Positions 25,690-35,600 of a stretch of DNA of 64,000 nt are shown here, in pieces (the stretch's first letter is position 1; each line of letters opens with the position of its first letter). The stretch is taken from NCBI GenBank assembly GCA_035547915.1, contig DASZTS010000014.1, forward strand, positions 1-64,000, written 5' to 3'. The notes below the pieces were generated by a model. That model saw nothing but the letters and a program-made list of their open reading frames with translations. It was not told where the DNA came from and did no database searches. Made by a program: the position numbers and the translations under genes. Source of the stretch: DASSFG01 sp035547915 (GTDB lineage: Bacteria > Planctomycetota > Planctomycetia > Pirellulales > JAICIG01).

Positions 25690-28197
25690 CTAATGGTTAA
25701 ACAAGAACTCCTTCGTGTTCACCAGCGCCCACAGAATGTCTTCGTAGGCCTGCTGCTTGTTCTCCACACGATTTATGTGAGCCAATGCCACGTTCATCTC
25801 GTCGGCTACCGGCGGCCGCGAAAACACGGCCAGATAGAGCCAACGCACCTTCTCTTCGGGCGTGCGCTTGGCGTCCTGCGCCAATTGCGCGGCACGACCC
25901 TGCCCTTGAGATAGTTTGGTCTGAATCTCCGACGAGTTCAACAAGTGCAGGCTCTGGGCCAGGTTGGCCTCCTGCGACCGTTCGCACTCGCAGGCGCTCG
26001 ATCCCTCGGGTCGACCGAACACGGTCAAGAAGTAATTGTTCGCCCCGTTGTCGGGCAATTCGATGGCGTGCGTGCCCGCCGGAAGACCATTGAACGAGGT
26101 CGTGGCGGCCGTCACCGAGTCGATCGCGTCGAGGAGCACTTCGGCCGTGAGCCGCTTCGGGTAATAGCGGGAGAAGTTTTGCTTGTCGTTGACGTTGTAC
26201 TCGTTCGGATCGGCCGCGAGCTGATACGTGGTCGACGTGCAGATCGTCCGCAGCAGGTCCTTGAGGTCGAAATGGTGAGCGATGAAGTGCTCCGACAAGG
26301 CAGACAACAGCTCGGGGTTGGAAGCCGGATTGGTCACCCGCATGTCGTCCTCCGGCTCGACAATGCCTCGGCTGAAGCAGTGCTTCCAGTAACGGTTGAC
26401 GAGCGCCTTGGCGAAGAACGGGTTCGACGGATCGGACATCCAATCGGCCAGCGACTGACGCGGATCGCGTTCGGGAGTGCCCTTGAGAGGTTCGCCGCCA
26501 AGGCCGGTCGGAACGAGTCGCTCGCCCGTCTTGGGGTTGGTGGCGGCAGCCTCGCCGCGGCGATGGAAGATGCGTTGCTCCTCCGGCTCGTAGCCCGGTT
26601 TCCGCCCCACCTGCGAGAAGAAGGCCGCCATGCCGTAATAGTCGCGCTGGCTCCATTTCTCGAAGGGATGGTGATGGCAGCGTGCGCATTGGATGCGCAA
26701 GCCGAGGAAGAGCTGGGCCGTGTCTTCGACCTGCTGGTCGACTTCCTTCACCTCGCGATACCAAACGACGGGCGGATTATCACCCAACTCGCCGCTGGCG
26801 GCGACGATTTCGCGCACGAACTGGTCGTAGGGCTTGTTCTCATACAGGCTGTCGCGAATCCACCCGTGGAAGGCATACGAGCCGCGGGTGTAGTTGGGGG
26901 TGCGCCGCTTGTTGCGCAGAATCGAACCCCACTTGTTGGCGAAGTAGTCGGCGTACGACGGGCTCTCGAGCAGCCGGTCGATCAGCTTGTCGCGCTTGGC
27001 GGCATCAGTGTCGGCCACGAACGCTTCGGTTTCTTCCGGGCTGGGCAGCCGGCCCGCCAGATCGACCGACACGCGGCGCAGGAACGTGGCATCGTCGCAG
27101 ACCGCGGAAGGAGGAACTCCCAACGTCTTCAGCTTCTTGAAGACGAATTCGTCGATAAAGTTCTTCTTCGGCGGAAGGCTGTCGACCGCGATTCCCAGGG
27201 GAATCGTGGCCCGATAGACGCCCACCTGTCCTTGATAACGGGCCATGATGGCCACGTCGCCGGTCAGTTCGTGCGTGGCCACCAGCCCGGTCGGCGAACA
27301 TTCGGCCATCTCGGCCTCGTTCGAATCGTAGGTGGCGACGCGCGTCACGTCTTCGATCGAGCCATCGCTATAGTGAGCCAACGTCACGATCTGCTGCGAG
27401 CTGCCCCGCTGCATCGATCGATCACCGGGAATGACCTCGATTCGCACGACCTTGGGATCGGAATCGCTGCCGTAGGGCATACCCTGCACGATCCAACGGC
27501 GGATCAGCTTATATTCGTGTGAATCGGCCTCCATGCGCTGACCGCCGCCGTGCGGGGCCGCATTGATCGGCTTGAGCAATAGGAGGCTGCGATCGGGATC
27601 GGCCGGGAACAATCGGCGGCCGCGGCCCTCTTTGACCAGGTGCTCATAATCTTCGCCAGCCTCGAACCCCAGCAGCGAAAGCTTAAAACCGTTCTGGCCG
27701 CTGGCCTTGCCGTGGCAGCCGCCGCTGTTGCAACCGAGCTTGGTGAAGATCGGCACCACCTGGTTGGGAAAATTGATCGGCGTGTCGTGGATCGTGTTCG
27801 TCACGACGAGCGTGGCGCTGCCTTTGATTCCTCCAGGCCCGACCGCCGTAACGGTCGCTTCGCCATCGGTTATAGGCAGGGCCAAGCCGGTCGCGTCGAC
27901 GGCGACGATGCCCGGCGGATTGACCTCAAAGGTAACATTGCGGGTTAGATCGCGGGCCTGTCCCGAGTTGAAGTGCGCCGTGACGAGCAGTTGCTGCTGC
28001 GAATCTTTGCCCCGCAATAGGGCCGTTTTTCCTTCGGGAAAGCCCGTTTCGACGACGAGTTTCGTCATCGTACCCGGATCGCCCAGACCGGGAGCGACTA
28101 CCCTGGCAGGCGCCGCGTCGGCATAGGTTTCGAGCGGATACCACAACAGCAGCAAGAGCGCGGCCGCGCGGGCCAAAGTGCGCAGGGGCAGAATCAT
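25690..28197 (-). CDS. Exported DUF1549/DUF1553 protein with Ig-like and heme-like N-terminal region
   Basis: 835 residues from ATG 28197, with AAGGAG six bases upstream and a signal peptide (1-27). A bacterial Ig-like domain (about 45-135) precedes a cytochrome-like segment with CNSGGCH at 156-162, a CX4CH variant rather than CXXCH. A second Ig-like domain (about 235-335) is followed by DUF1549 (about 345-560; 'FIDEFVFKKLKTLGVPPS', 'CARCHHHPFEKW') and DUF1553 (about 590-830; 'NPFFAKALVNRYWKHCFSRGIVEPEDDMR'). CARCH is a second potential heme c site. The family (PSCyt2/PSD1) is almost confined to planctomycetes and relatives; the biochemical role is not established. First gene of the operon. 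Confidence 0.92.
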   Translation of the reverse strand: MILPLRTLARAAALLLLLWYPLETYADAAPARVVAPGLGDPGTMTKLVVETGFPEGKTALLRGKDSQQQLLVTAHFNSGQARDLTRNVTFEVNPPGIVAVDATGLALPITDGEATVTAVGPGGIKGSATLVVTNTIHDTPINFPNQVVPIFTKLGCNSGGCHGKASGQNGFKLSLLGFEAGEDYEHLVKEGRGRRLFPADPDRSLLLLKPINAAPHGGGQRMEADSHEYKLIRRWIVQGMPYGSDSDPKVVRIEVIPGDRSMQRGSSQQIVTLAHYSDGSIEDVTRVATYDSNEAEMAECSPTGLVATHELTGDVAIMARYQGQVGVYRATIPLGIAVDSLPPKKNFIDEFVFKKLKTLGVPPSAVCDDATFLRRVSVDLAGRLPSPEETEAFVADTDAAKRDKLIDRLLESPSYADYFANKWGSILRNKRRTPNYTRGSYAFHGWIRDSLYENKPYDQFVREIVAASGELGDNPPVVWYREVKEVDQQVEDTAQLFLGLRIQCARCHHHPFEKWSQRDYYGMAAFFSQVGRKPGYEPEEQRIFHRRGEAAATNPKTGERLVPTGLGGEPLKGTPERDPRQSLADWMSDPSNPFFAKALVNRYWKHCFSRGIVEPEDDMRVTNPASNPELLSALSEHFIAHHFDLKDLLRTICTSTTYQLAADPNEYNVNDKQNFSRYYPKRLTAEVLLDAIDSVTAATTSFNGLPAGTHAIELPDNGANNYFLTVFGRPEGSSACECERSQEANLAQSLHLLNSSEIQTKLSQGQGRAAQLAQDAKRTPEEKVRWLYLAVFSRPPVADEMNVALAHINRVENKQQAYEDILWALVNTKEFLFNH

Positions 28198-28414
28198 GCG
28201 TGGCTCCTTCCGGGGCAGGAAGTTTCTTTGCGAGGAACCTGACGCCGCAACGACCGGAAAACCACCCGGCCGATCGGGTCTTTCGGGGTAGGAAGGCTTT
28301 TGTTTAAGGAACCTTAAGGTGGGGCTCTTGCGGATTATCGCATCAACGTGCATCGATTGCAACGGTTCGGAACGGGCCTCCGACCGCAGTATCTGCTGAT
28401 GTTCGAGCGGTCCC

Positions 28415-31400
28415 CTAGTTTCCCGCAGGTATAACTGTGCCACCCAAGGCTTCGAGGCGCTGGCGGCGAAACTGCACGCCTACGTCATCCAAGTCGCGGA
28501 CCTTTTCCTGCGCGACCAGTTCCCGCCCCACTAGCAATTCGATCGATAGCCGCACGCGTTCGGCCGTGCCCTCCAAGAGTGGCCACGATTCCCAGACGGC
28601 GACCCGCCCGTCGAATGCGCCGGCCGCCAGGCGCGAGCCGTCGCTATTAAATGCCACGCTGCAGATCTCTTCGCTGCCGAGTGGAGGCCCGAAGGCCTTG
28701 CCCGTGGCCGCATCGTGGAGTCGCGCGATCCGATCGTTACCGATCTCGATCCGGAACAGCCGATCGGGCGAATCGACTTGCGGTTCGCGGCCGGCCTGGG
28801 GATGGTCGGTCTGGCCGTCGGTGGCTACCGCCGGCAGCGCGGTTACCGTGGGAGGCGAGATAAATCCGAACGGTCGGTTCGAAGCGTCTTCGTCGAGCAG
28901 CCACCGCCTGCCCGGTGCGCCGCTCATCATGGCCAGCAAGGACGGGCCGTCGAAGCCAACGGAGACGAGTTCGCCGGGCAAGACGAACGGTCTGCCGAAA
29001 CGGTATTCGGGCGGCGCGTGCCAGAAGCGGACGGCGCGATTCCCCTGGCCAGCCGCCGTGGCCACGGTCGTTCCCGCGAGGTTGAAGGCGACGGCTCTCA
29101 GCGGACCCTCGTGGGGCAAGGGCTTGCCCACCTGTTCCGAGGTGGACGTGAGGAAGAACCTGGCCTGGCCATCTTCGCAACCGGTGACCAAGAGTCGGCC
29201 TCCGGGGCTGAAGGCCAACGCATGGACGGGACGAGGGTGAGCGAGATTGGGGCCAAGGTTCTGGCCGGTCTCGACCTGGCAGAGCTGCACCTCTCCGGCC
29301 GGTTCGAGGTGCGGGTCGCCCACCGCGCCCGCCGCGGCCGCAAGCTGGCCGTCGGGGCTGAAGGCCACCACGTAGACGAGCCCGCGCATCTTCAAGCTTT
29401 CGCCACGTCGCCGGCCGGTCGTCGCCTCCCACATCCGCACGCCGCCGTCGATAGCGCCGGCCAAGACCATCTTGCTATCGGCGCTGAAGGCCAACGCCAT
29501 GACCGAGTGCGTCGCCAGCAGCGGCTCTCCGACCGGTTCCGCGGTCGCCGCGTTCCAGAGCCGCACCCTCAGATCGCTCCCTCCCGTGGCGATGAGTCGG
29601 CCGTCGGGACTGACGGCCGCGGTCATGGGGCGGAGCTGGCCCGCCTGGTCGAAGAACATCGGTTCGTGTTTCATCGGCGCGCCGGCAGGCGCACCGTCGG
29701 CCACGTTCCAGAGACGGGTCTCTTCCGGGGAAACAGTGATGAACTTTTCGCCGGCGTCGCAGAAGGCGATCTGTGAGACCGGTCCTTCCAGCAGCAAAGG
29801 CGACCACAGCGGCCGACCGGTCTCGACGTTCCACAAGCGTGCTTCGCCGCGTCCGGCCGCATTCGAGGCACCGGTCGCCACGATCCGTCCGTCGGCACGA
29901 TAGGCGACGGTATGGACCGGTCCGTCGTGCACCAGCGGCTCGGCCGCCGCCGCGCCGTTCGATACGTTCCAAAATCGCGCTTTGCCATCCAAGCCGGCAC
30001 CGACAACGACATCGCCCTGGGGATGAAAGGCGGCAACGGTGACGCCGCCGCCGTCGGAGCAGCGTGCTCGTTCGCGCAACAGAAACGGCGCCCACCCCGC
30101 CAGGTCCAAGCGCGCGACCCGTGCCAACTGTTCATCCTCGGCGCGCAGGCTGGCGTCGAGCGCTTCGACCATCCACAGCAGCCCGAGATCGACGTCCCCC
30201 GTCTGACAGAGCGCGGCGGCCCGATCGAGCATCATGCTCGCGGAGAGGCGTTCGATCTTGCGCTCGTTCTCTTCCGCTCGGATACGGCTGGCAAATTCCG
30301 CGGCCGCTTGCGACTCGGCGCGCCTCCATTGCCAGCCGATGGCCACGAAGCTGACAAGGCCCAGCAGAACCAACGCGGCCGAGAGCGACGCCACGGCGGG
30401 CCGTCGTCTGGCCCATTTCCAACCGTATTCCCAGAAGGTGATCGGACGGGCGCGGATCGGCTCGTGGCTTAGAAAGCGGCCTAGGTCATCGGCCAGATCG
30501 TCGGCCGTGCGGTAACGGGCGGAAGTGTCCTTCTCCAGGCACTTCAGGCAGATTGTTTCCAGATCGCGGGGAATGTGCGGTTGCAGCCGGCGCGGCGATA
30601 CGGGCTCTTCGTTCCGCACCAGAGCCAACGTCTCCAACGTCGACGTTCCCTGCAGCGGCACACGGCCCGTGAGCATCTCGTAGAGGATGACCCCCATGCT
30701 ATAGACGTCGGTGGCCGGCCCGATCTTGGCCGAGTTGCCGGCGGCCTGCTCCGGCGCCATATAGGTGGCGGTGCCCAACACGTCTCCTCGTTCGGTTTGC
30801 CCGGAGTCGTCGGACAGCCATTTGGCGATGCCGAAATCGCCGATCTTCGGCAGTCCGTAAGCGGCCGTGCGTCCCGCCTGGTCGAGCGCGCGCCATTCGG
30901 CTTCTTGCGCGCGGCGGGCGAGCAGGATATTGGCCGGTTTGAGGTCGCGATGAACGATGCCGTTCACGTGCGCATGGTGCACGCCGCGCGCCACGAGTTC
31001 GATCAGCTTGGCCGCCGCTTCACAGGGTTGCGGCTTGCCGGTCAGGCGGGCTTGTAGCGAGCCGCCTTCGACAAACTCCAAGGCCAAATAGACGCGCCCC
31101 TCGTGCTCGATGACTTCATGTATCTGTACGATCAAGGGATGCTGTAAGCGGCCGAGCGCTTCGGCTTCGACACGCGAGCGGGCGACTTCCTTCTCGCTCG
31201 CGGTGCGCAGCCGCTTGAGCGCGATCAAACGATTCAAGCGAACTTGCCGGGCCTTGTAGACGATCCCCATACCGCCCCGCCCGAACACCCCCAGGATCTC
31301 GTAGCCCGGCAAGCTCGGTAGAACCGCATCTTCAGGCTCTTCGCGGGCACCCCGTCTAAGCCGCGCGTGCTGGCCGTCGAATATCGAGGCGGTAGGCGGG

Positions 31401-31576
31401 TTCTTGCGCAGTGCGGCAACCAGGGGATCGACTTCGGCTGTGTCGAGACGTTGGACGGCCGCTTCACAATCTGCGCAGACTTCGAGATGCTCGGCGACAC
31501 GGTCGACATCGCTGTCGGCGAGAGTCCCCAAGTGAAATGCCAGCAGGTCGGGCTCCGAGGGACAATCGGGGCGCAT
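28415..31576 (-). CDS. Ser/Thr protein kinase with zinc anti-sigma-like N-terminus and WD40 repeats
   Basis: 1053 residues from ATG 31576. Residues 10-45 contain HLEVCADC, the H-x3-C-x2-C zinc motif of anti-sigma (ZAS) domains. A Hanks-type kinase domain follows (about 92-370) with the glycine loop near 99, Lys121, HRDLKPAN (209-216), DFG (247-249) and APE (274-276). After a membrane helix (about 394-415) and a helical linker come about ten WD40 repeats facing the other side of the membrane. All catalytic residues are present. It is transcribed divergently from an ECF sigma factor gene, an arrangement described in planctomycetes where kinases partner ECF sigma factors. Confidence 0.93.
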   Translation of the reverse strand: MRPDCPSEPDLLAFHLGTLADSDVDRVAEHLEVCADCEAAVQRLDTAEVDPLVAALRKNPPTASIFDGQHARLRRGAREEPEDAVLPSLPGYEILGVFGRGGMGIVYKARQVRLNRLIALKRLRTASEKEVARSRVEAEALGRLQHPLIVQIHEVIEHEGRVYLALEFVEGGSLQARLTGKPQPCEAAAKLIELVARGVHHAHVNGIVHRDLKPANILLARRAQEAEWRALDQAGRTAAYGLPKIGDFGIAKWLSDDSGQTERGDVLGTATYMAPEQAAGNSAKIGPATDVYSMGVILYEMLTGRVPLQGTSTLETLALVRNEEPVSPRRLQPHIPRDLETICLKCLEKDTSARYRTADDLADDLGRFLSHEPIRARPITFWEYGWKWARRRPAVASLSAALVLLGLVSFVAIGWQWRRAESQAAAEFASRIRAEENERKIERLSASMMLDRAAALCQTGDVDLGLLWMVEALDASLRAEDEQLARVARLDLAGWAPFLLRERARCSDGGGVTVAAFHPQGDVVVGAGLDGKARFWNVSNGAAAAEPLVHDGPVHTVAYRADGRIVATGASNAAGRGEARLWNVETGRPLWSPLLLEGPVSQIAFCDAGEKFITVSPEETRLWNVADGAPAGAPMKHEPMFFDQAGQLRPMTAAVSPDGRLIATGGSDLRVRLWNAATAEPVGEPLLATHSVMALAFSADSKMVLAGAIDGGVRMWEATTGRRRGESLKMRGLVYVVAFSPDGQLAAAAGAVGDPHLEPAGEVQLCQVETGQNLGPNLAHPRPVHALAFSPGGRLLVTGCEDGQARFFLTSTSEQVGKPLPHEGPLRAVAFNLAGTTVATAAGQGNRAVRFWHAPPEYRFGRPFVLPGELVSVGFDGPSLLAMMSGAPGRRWLLDEDASNRPFGFISPPTVTALPAVATDGQTDHPQAGREPQVDSPDRLFRIEIGNDRIARLHDAATGKAFGPPLGSEEICSVAFNSDGSRLAAGAFDGRVAVWESWPLLEGTAERVRLSIELLVGRELVAQEKVRDLDDVGVQFRRQRLEALGGTVIPAGN

Positions 31577-31650
31577 GGTTGCATCTCGAGAGAATCCCAC
31601 CATACTAACTTTATCGCGGAGGCTGTGACATGTTGCCTGCCGGAGCAACA

Positions 31651-31746
31651 TCAGAGCATCCGGCAAAATCGTGCCTCGAAAATCGACGTTCGACGGCCGA
31701 TTCTTTGCGCGCGGCGCTCGAGGTTTGGTTTTGTCGGTCGCTCTTA
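31651..31746 (-). repeat. Dispersed inverted-repeat element, copy B (diverged)
   Basis: On the minus strand it reads TAAGAGCGACCGACAAAACC at the left end and ATTTTGCCGGATGCTCTGA at the right, with the conserved GAATCGGCCGT centre. Orientation is opposite to copy A. It is the most diverged copy. It lies between the divergent kinase and sigma-factor genes, very close to the sigma-factor start, so it may affect their promoters. Confidence 0.75.
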
Positions 31747-31770
31747 CCAGCCTGTCGCCGGATGGTGATC

Positions 31771-32358
31771 ATGGACCCACCGGACAAACTGACGTCGGTC
31801 ACCTTGCTGCAACGGGTGCGTGACCGCGACGAGGAGGCTTGGCGGCGCTTGGTGCACCTCTACGGGCCGCTCGTCATCCGCTGGTGTGGCCATGGCGGAG
31901 TATCGGGACAGGATGCCGACGATATCCAGCAGGAAGTCTTTCAGGCGGTGGCCACCGGTCTCGACACCTTCCGCCGCGATCGCGAAGGGGACACGTTTCG
32001 CGGCTGGCTGCGGAGCATCACGCGCAACAAGCTTCTCGACCACTATCGCCGCCGCGAAAAAAATCCGGAAGCCCAGGGTGGCACCGACGCCTACCGGCAG
32101 TTGCAGCATCTGGCCGACCAGCCATGGCCCGACGACACGGCCGACGATCTGAGCGGTCTCTATCACCGCGCGCTCGAACTGGTCAAAGGTGAATTCGAGC
32201 CGCGCACTTGGGAAGCGTTCTGGCGCGTCGCGGTCGACGGACAATCGCCCGACCTGATTGCCGCCGACCTCGGCGTCACGCCGGCGGCCATCCGCAAGGC
32301 CAAATCGCGCGTACTCCATCGCCTGCGCGCCGAGCTCGGCGATCTGCTCCCCTCGTAG
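31771..32358 (+). CDS. ECF-type RNA polymerase sigma factor
   Basis: 195 residues from ATG 31771; ATG 31762 is an alternative. Region 2 spans about 10-95: 'DEEAWRRLVHLYGPLVIRWC', 'DADDIQQEVFQAV' and the -10-binding stretch 'GDTFRGWLRSITRNKLLDHYRRR'. Region 4 is near 145-192 ('DLIAADLGVTPAAIRKAKSRVLHRLRAEL'), a helix-turn-helix for the -35 element. It belongs to the planctomycete ECF groups linked to Ser/Thr kinases; the kinase with a zinc anti-sigma-like domain lies divergently at 28415-31576 and is the likely regulator. Target promoters cannot be read from the window. Confidence 0.93.
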   Translation: MDPPDKLTSVTLLQRVRDRDEEAWRRLVHLYGPLVIRWCGHGGVSGQDADDIQQEVFQAVATGLDTFRRDREGDTFRGWLRSITRNKLLDHYRRREKNPEAQGGTDAYRQLQHLADQPWPDDTADDLSGLYHRALELVKGEFEPRTWEAFWRVAVDGQSPDLIAADLGVTPAAIRKAKSRVLHRLRAELGDLLPS

Positions 32359-32699
32359 CGCCGAGTGTCTCCGCGATCGTGTCGTTCATCGATTCGGCGT
32401 CAATGACTGCACATCGACGCAGCGATGTTAGCGCTGCACGAGTCGATTCGTAGTGTCACGTTGTAACGACACCACGAACTCATCGAATCATCACTCGTCG
32501 CTCATCGTCATTTGCGCTCGGCGCGAAAAAAAGATCGTGTCACACGCGGAACGATCTATAGGGGTAACAAGCGACATGCCGGCTACGCAACGCTGTGAAC
32601 GGACGTCGCGAATTCACGCTCTCCCCCGCTTCGCGCAGTGAAGCGGCCGACCACCAGACCCAACCGGCCGCTGCGCGCGATCTCTCCCCAGACAAGAGG
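32359..32699. other. Intergenic region upstream of the giant gene
   Basis: About 340 bases. The reading frame of the giant gene extends upstream to a GTG at 32595, but without a ribosome-binding site. The A/T-richer stretch 32450-32560 probably holds the promoter of the giant gene; no convincing boxes could be fixed. Confidence 0.4.
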
Positions 32700-35600
32700 A
32701 TGGACCGAATCATGCTCGACCGCTCCTGGTTGCCCCGTTTTAGTTCCCGCCTTCGACCCATCTCACGCCAGGAGCGGAAGCGCGCTCGCCGTGGCAAGCA
32801 GCGACGAGGATTCGAGCAGCTCGAACTGCGAGCGCTGCTCACTACCGTCACCGACACCGAAGATTTCAACGTTGTCAACCATAATCAGTTCGGCGCCGGT
32901 CAGGCCTTCACATCGAGCAACAGTTACTTTCTGGGCGCGAACTTCGATACCGGCCAGCAAAGCATCGGCGGTTTCGTATATCCGCTCGGTATCAAGAGCG
33001 GTTTGCAGGCTTCTTTCGATCTCAATGGTACTGCCGGGCTGAACCTCGGCTATTTCGTGAACTCCGGTTCGGTCAGCGCCGGTTACAACGGCGACCTGAC
33101 GCAAGATTTCGCCGATCCCACGGCCATCGGCAATGTGCCGATCAATACCAACGTCTCGCTATCGAACGGAACCCTCTCGACGCAATCGCCGACGTTCGGT
33201 GCCAACGCCGATGCGGTGTTGAAGTTGGGTGGCAACGTAGGCATCGATGCGGCCGCGTTCGGTTCGGAATCGAGTTTCAACAAATCGTTCGACACGGGCA
33301 CCATCGACCAGTCGCTGTTCTCGATCAATCAAAACAACGACCAGTCGATCGATGTGCTCGGCCAGCCCGCGACGTTCAGCCACACGTTCGGTGTCGAAGT
33401 CGACGAGATCCCGCCGATCAGCATCGACACCAACGTCTCGACGACGAACAATCCGCTGGGCGCCAAAGAGAGCTTGAGCGTGGCGCTGGAGCAGAACGAC
33501 GGCGAGAACACCGGCGCCGACTCGCGCGACTCCGAAGGAAGCGACACGAATGAAAACGGCGGCGGCAACGGCGCCTCCGTCAGCTTCAATCTGGGTACGG
33601 CCAGCCAGACCATTCCCGACGTGCAGCTCAATGCCAATCAGAGCGATAGCAGCGGAGACCTGTCGGCGAATACCACCGACGGGCCGAGCACGCAGCTCGC
33701 CGACATGCAGTTGCAGATGGGACCGCTGGCGGCGGCGCTGCTCGACCTGCCGCCGATCTTCACGACGATGGAATTCTCCGCGGGGCCGGCCACGGTCGAC
33801 GTCACGCCGCTCAGTTTCACCATGGGGCCGACGCTGTATGCGAACCAGTCGGTCAGCGCCACGCCGACGAGCACCATCACTTATGTTTTCGATCATCCGG
33901 TGATGGTCCAACTGAACAACGCCCCCTACCAGTTGATGAACCAGGTGACGTTCACGCCGGGTGAGGAACTGGCCGTGCAGTTCGATGGCACGCCGATCCA
34001 GGTCACGCCCTATTGGAACTTCCAGATCCAGTTCCACAACCAGATCAATCTCGACGTCGACCTGACCTCGACGCTGACGGTCGGCGAGATCGACGCCACG
34101 CTCAACCTGCCTTCCTATATCCAGAGCGCTCTCGGCCTGCCGGTCACGCTTGGCCCGCTCTACCAGCACAATTTCGATCTGGCCAATTTCCCGGCCATCA
34201 CCGCCTTCAATCAGACGTTCGACATCCTCGATCAGACCGAACAGATGCAGCCGTTCACGATCGGCGACAACTTCAATCCCTCGCTCACGGTCACGCGCAA
34301 TGACGATCCGAACGCCACCGCCGACACGCTGCGCGCGGCGGTGAATAGCGCGAACATCCTGGCCGCCCAGAACGGCGCCGACGAAGGGCCGGACGTGATC
34401 GTGCTGGGTCCGGGCACGTACACGTTGTCGGACCCCAACACGAGCAGTGCGCCCGACAATGGCACGGCGGGTGAGCTGTACGTGACCGACCCGAACTTGA
34501 CGATCATCGGGGCCGGCGCCGGACAGACGATCATCCAGGCGGCGCCAGGATTCGATGACCGAATCTTCGGCGTCGCGCCGGGCGGCGGCTTGCACCTGCA
34601 GGGCGTCACGATCACCGGCGGCGACGCCACGATCAACACCTACGATCCCAACTCGGGCCCCGGCGGCGGAATCTACAACGATGGCGGGACGCTCACGCTC
34701 GACAACGTCGACGTCACGGGCAACACAGCCAACGCGGGCGGCGGCGGCATCGCCATCACCGGCGGCAATACCACGTTGACCAACACGACCGTTTCGAACA
34801 ACTCGGCGATCTCGAATCCCAATTTCGCGTCGTCGGGCGGCGGGCTGAACGTCGTCGACGGCTTCATCAACGGTAAAAACGCACCGGCCTACATCACGAT
34901 CCAGGACAGCACGTTCAGCGGCAACACGGCCAGCGATCGTGGCGGTGCGATCGCCTCGGTGGCCACGCTGTGCGTGATGGCGAGTTCCTTCAACGATAAC
35001 AGCGCCGCGGGCGGCGGCGGTGCCATCTTAAACGAAGGATCCGCCACGGTCGTCGGCAGTACGTTCACCGGCAACTCCACGCCGAACGGCGGCGGCGGCA
35101 TCCTCGACGAATCGGGCGCGACCACCGCCACGGACGACTCGTTCACGCAGAACAGCGCGAGTTTCGGCGGCGCCATCACCAACGTGTCGGTCGACAATTC
35201 GCTGACGGCGACCGGGTCCACCTTCAACGGGAACATCGCCAGCGGTTTCGGCGGCGCCGTGTACAACGACTTCGCCAGCAACAACACCATGTCGTTCACC
35301 AACTGTACGTTGGTGGGCAACCAGGGTGCCGTCGGCGGCGCGCTGTACGATGCCTCGACGAACCCGGTATCCTTCGCCAGCAGCACGATCGTCCAAAATT
35401 CGGCGGGCAGCAAGTTCCAGGATGCGGGCGGTGGCTTGTTCCTCGTCTCGTCGTCGACGCCGGTCACGCTCCAGAACACCATCGTGGCCGAGAACACGTC
35501 AGGCACCGGCGTCGACCCTGACATTCTGGGGACCGTTACCTCGCTCGGCCACAACCTGATCGGCATCGCTAGCGCCGACACCGGGGGCGTGACCAACGGC

